Positions 62,270-64,000 of a DNA stretch of 64,000 bases are shown here, piece after piece. Numbering within the stretch: the first letter of the stretch is position 1; each line of letters opens with the position of its first letter. A program made the position numbers and the translations under genes. Below the pieces are notes generated by a model. The model saw only the letters and a program-made list of their open reading frames with translations, had not been told where the DNA came from and did not search any database. Source of the stretch: an uncultured Cytophagales bacterium (GTDB taxonomy: Bacteria > Bacteroidota > Bacteroidia > Cytophagales > Thermoflexibacteraceae); contig CALHUI010000012.1 of assembly GCA_938039675.1 (NCBI GenBank), positions 1 to 64,000 of the forward strand. Reading direction: 5' to 3'.

Positions 62270-64000
62270 TTATTGCATCCCTAACTCATTCATAATGAAA
62301 CGCCAGAAATGGTCTTGCCGGGCAATGGCTTGTTCGGTGCTTTTGCCGCTGCCGTGTCCGCTGTCGTAGTCCATGTAGAGCATGAAAGGACTTACCTGTC
62401 CGACGTTATTCTGCACGGCTGCCACAAACTTTTTAGCGTGCAGCGGGTCAACGCGGGTGTCGTTTTCGCCTGCCGTTACCATCGTTGTGGGCATATTTAC
62501 CCCCGTGCGGATGTTGTGGTAAGGCGAATATTGCAAGATGTTGTAAAAATCGTCTGCCTTGTCGGGGTCGCCGTACTCAGGAATCCAGTAGCGGGCAATC
62601 AGGAACTTGTGGAAACGCACCATGTCCAGCAGCGGAACGGCACAAACTGCCGCTTTGAAAAGGTCAGGACGCTGCGTGAGCATCGCGCCAATCAGTAAGC
62701 CGCCGTTGCTGCCGCCGTAAACCGCTAATTTTTCGCGCTGTGTATATTTTTCGGCAATCAGATATTCGGCTGCGGCAATAAAATCGTCAAAGCAGTTTTG
62801 CTTTTTGTTTAACATCCCGTCTAAATGCCACTGTTCGCCGTACTCATCGCCCCCGCGGATGCCTGCAATGGCATAGACCCCGCCGCGATTGATAAAGGAA
62901 GCATTCAAGCCCACAAAACTTGGCGAAATACCGATTTGGAAGCCGCCGTAGCCGTAGAGCAGCGTCGGATTTTGTCCGTTCAACTCAATGCCTTTCTTGT
63001 GGATAACGAACAGGGGAACTTTTGTGCCGTCTTTGGATGGATAGAATACAATTTTGCCTTCAATCTGTTCGGTATTCACGGGCACTTTCGCCTGAAAGAA
63101 CAGTTCCCACTTTTGCAGGTCTTTGACGTTGCTTTTGAAAATTTTGGTCGTGCCGGTGAAGGTGCTGAGTGTCATAAACACCGTGCCGCTTTCGCGGTGC
63201 ATGTAGAGCGAAGAAACGTTGCCAAATTCGGGCGTTTCAATTTTTCGGATGAAATTGCCCTGCATGTCGTACAGCATGGCAGAGGTGATGACATCCTTCT
63301 TTTCCAAGACGGCAATTTTATCATCCAGCACTTCAAAACCACTGATAACTACGTCTTTGCGCTCAGGAATGAGTGGTTTCCATTGCTCAAATTTCGGGTT
63401 GGCTTTGTCCGCCACCATGATTTTGCGGTTGGGTGCTTCGTGGTTGGTGTAAAAGTAAATTTTATCGCCAATTGCGTCGGGTCTTGCCTGATACTTGCGG
63501 CTGCTGTAAATCTCTACGGCAGCATCTTCCGTTCCTGCCTTGCGCATTTTGAGTGAGTGCGTAGCATAAAAATCACCTTCGGAAATGAAGGTTTGGTCAG
63601 AGTAGCGCGTGTCGTAAACGCCGGCAAAGTTTTTGGCATCGGCAGGCGCAATGAGGAACTTATCGGTGCTGCGGTCTGCGCCAAGTTTGTGCAGGTAGGT
63701 TTTCAGCGGGATTTGCTTTTCCAGCATTTCCTTTGTTCCTACGGTGATGTAGGCGTGCTTGCCGTCTTTGGTGAAGCTGAACCCGCGCAGCCCTTCAATC
63801 GGTTTGTAGAGTTGCTTGCCCGTTTTGGTGTCAATGATGTAATAGGTGCTGATTTCCGCACCTTTGCTTTGCAAACCGACGCCCGCAATGGCGGCATTTT
63901 CGGTATAGGCGATGCCCGTAATGGAAGATTTGCCCGAAGGGTCAATCTTTTCGGGGTCAAAAAGTAAAATATTTTTACCATTGATGCGTGTGTAAAACTT
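62270..64000 (-). CDS. Prolyl oligopeptidase family serine peptidase (S9), partial at right edge
   Basis: The frame is open to the window edge (577 codons), so the N-terminus is missing. The visible part has most of the beta-propeller (ending near VFYPSKDGTKVPLFVIHKKG) and the whole alpha/beta-hydrolase domain. The catalytic triad is Ser in VYGGSNGGLLIGAM, Asp in AGENDTRVDPLHAKKF and His in MDYDSGHGSGKSTEQA. The oxyanion region LYGYGGFQIG and RGGDEYGEQWHLDGMLNKKQ fit true prolyl oligopeptidases. It would cut short peptides after proline; in Bacteroidota it is often periplasmic, but the signal region is outside the window. Confidence 0.94.
   Translation of the reverse strand, partial: KFYTRINGKNILLFDPEKIDPSGKSSITGIAYTENAAIAGVGLQSKGAEISTYYIIDTKTGKQLYKPIEGLRGFSFTKDGKHAYITVGTKEMLEKQIPLKTYLHKLGADRSTDKFLIAPADAKNFAGVYDTRYSDQTFISEGDFYATHSLKMRKAGTEDAAVEIYSSRKYQARPDAIGDKIYFYTNHEAPNRKIMVADKANPKFEQWKPLIPERKDVVISGFEVLDDKIAVLEKKDVITSAMLYDMQGNFIRKIETPEFGNVSSLYMHRESGTVFMTLSTFTGTTKIFKSNVKDLQKWELFFQAKVPVNTEQIEGKIVFYPSKDGTKVPLFVIHKKGIELNGQNPTLLYGYGGFQIGISPSFVGLNASFINRGGVYAIAGIRGGDEYGEQWHLDGMLNKKQNCFDDFIAAAEYLIAEKYTQREKLAVYGGSNGGLLIGAMLTQRPDLFKAAVCAVPLLDMVRFHKFLIARYWIPEYGDPDKADDFYNILQYSPYHNIRTGVNMPTTMVTAGENDTRVDPLHAKKFVAAVQNNVGQVSPFMLYMDYDSGHGSGKSTEQAIARQDHFWRFIMNELGMQ

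Overview
The window looks like a chromosomal segment of a Bacteroidota bacterium, most likely a Cytophagales-type gliding or environmental lineage. The evidence is a SusC/SusD pair, a PorZ-like type IX secretion protein with a C-terminal sorting domain, an ExbB/small membrane protein/ExbD/ExbD cluster, the haloperoxidase and M14 peptidase types, and -7 promoter boxes that fit TAnnTTTG. Most genes are housekeeping or envelope genes. No integrase, transposase, prophage or CRISPR array is visible.

Layout. 1-9.9 kb holds a partial FAD-linked oxidase (cut by the left edge), a DUF5916-type outer-membrane protein, upp, an NrtR-like Nudix protein, a lone CoA-transferase subunit A, ansA, and purQ overlapping a small AlbA_2 protein. 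10-16.2 kb has tRNA-Ser(GGA), the TonB-energising exb cluster, a GT2 glycosyltransferase, an ABC permease and a PP2C-type phosphatase. 16.2-23.5 kb has a WG-repeat protein, an SDR, mnmA, a Uma2-like protein lacking a key acidic residue, porZ and a UbiA-like membrane protein. 23.5-31.5 kb is a decayed zone: susC with one frameshift and four stop codons, susD with one frameshift, and an AAA-ATPase/PD-(D/E)XK gene with three frameshifts. Short direct repeats flank the sus pair. 31.5-41 kb has tRNA-Ala(GGC), a very large surface protein, an M14 carboxypeptidase, a polytopic membrane protein with a palindrome inside its reading frame, ribBA and an Lrp/AsnC regulator.

The most unusual element is at 41.1-41.7 kb. 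A promoter, two tandem tRNA-like RNAs and a terminator form a dedicated non-coding transcription unit. Each RNA folds into a cloverleaf with a 7-bp acceptor stem, a T-arm with a canonical loop, an Asp-type GTC anticodon loop, and a variable arm of 76 or 85 nt. The hairpin in that arm differs in sequence between the copies but stays paired. I do not recognise this RNA.

41.7-64 kb contains a fasciclin lipoprotein, pyrD, dxs, a TPR-histidine kinase with two opposite frameshifts, a WD40 protein, a DivIVA-like protein, folB, coaD, and divergent hppD and phhA for aromatic amino-acid breakdown (phhA has a hairpin in its leader). It continues with a WecA/TagO-type transferase, a lone nuoA, an rlmD-haloperoxidase-methyltransferase operon, meaB, an RND adaptor without its pump, and a prolyl oligopeptidase cut by the right edge.

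All assignments come from reading motifs by eye. Single-base indels in the broken genes could partly be sequencing errors, but the nonsense codons in susC are harder to explain that way.
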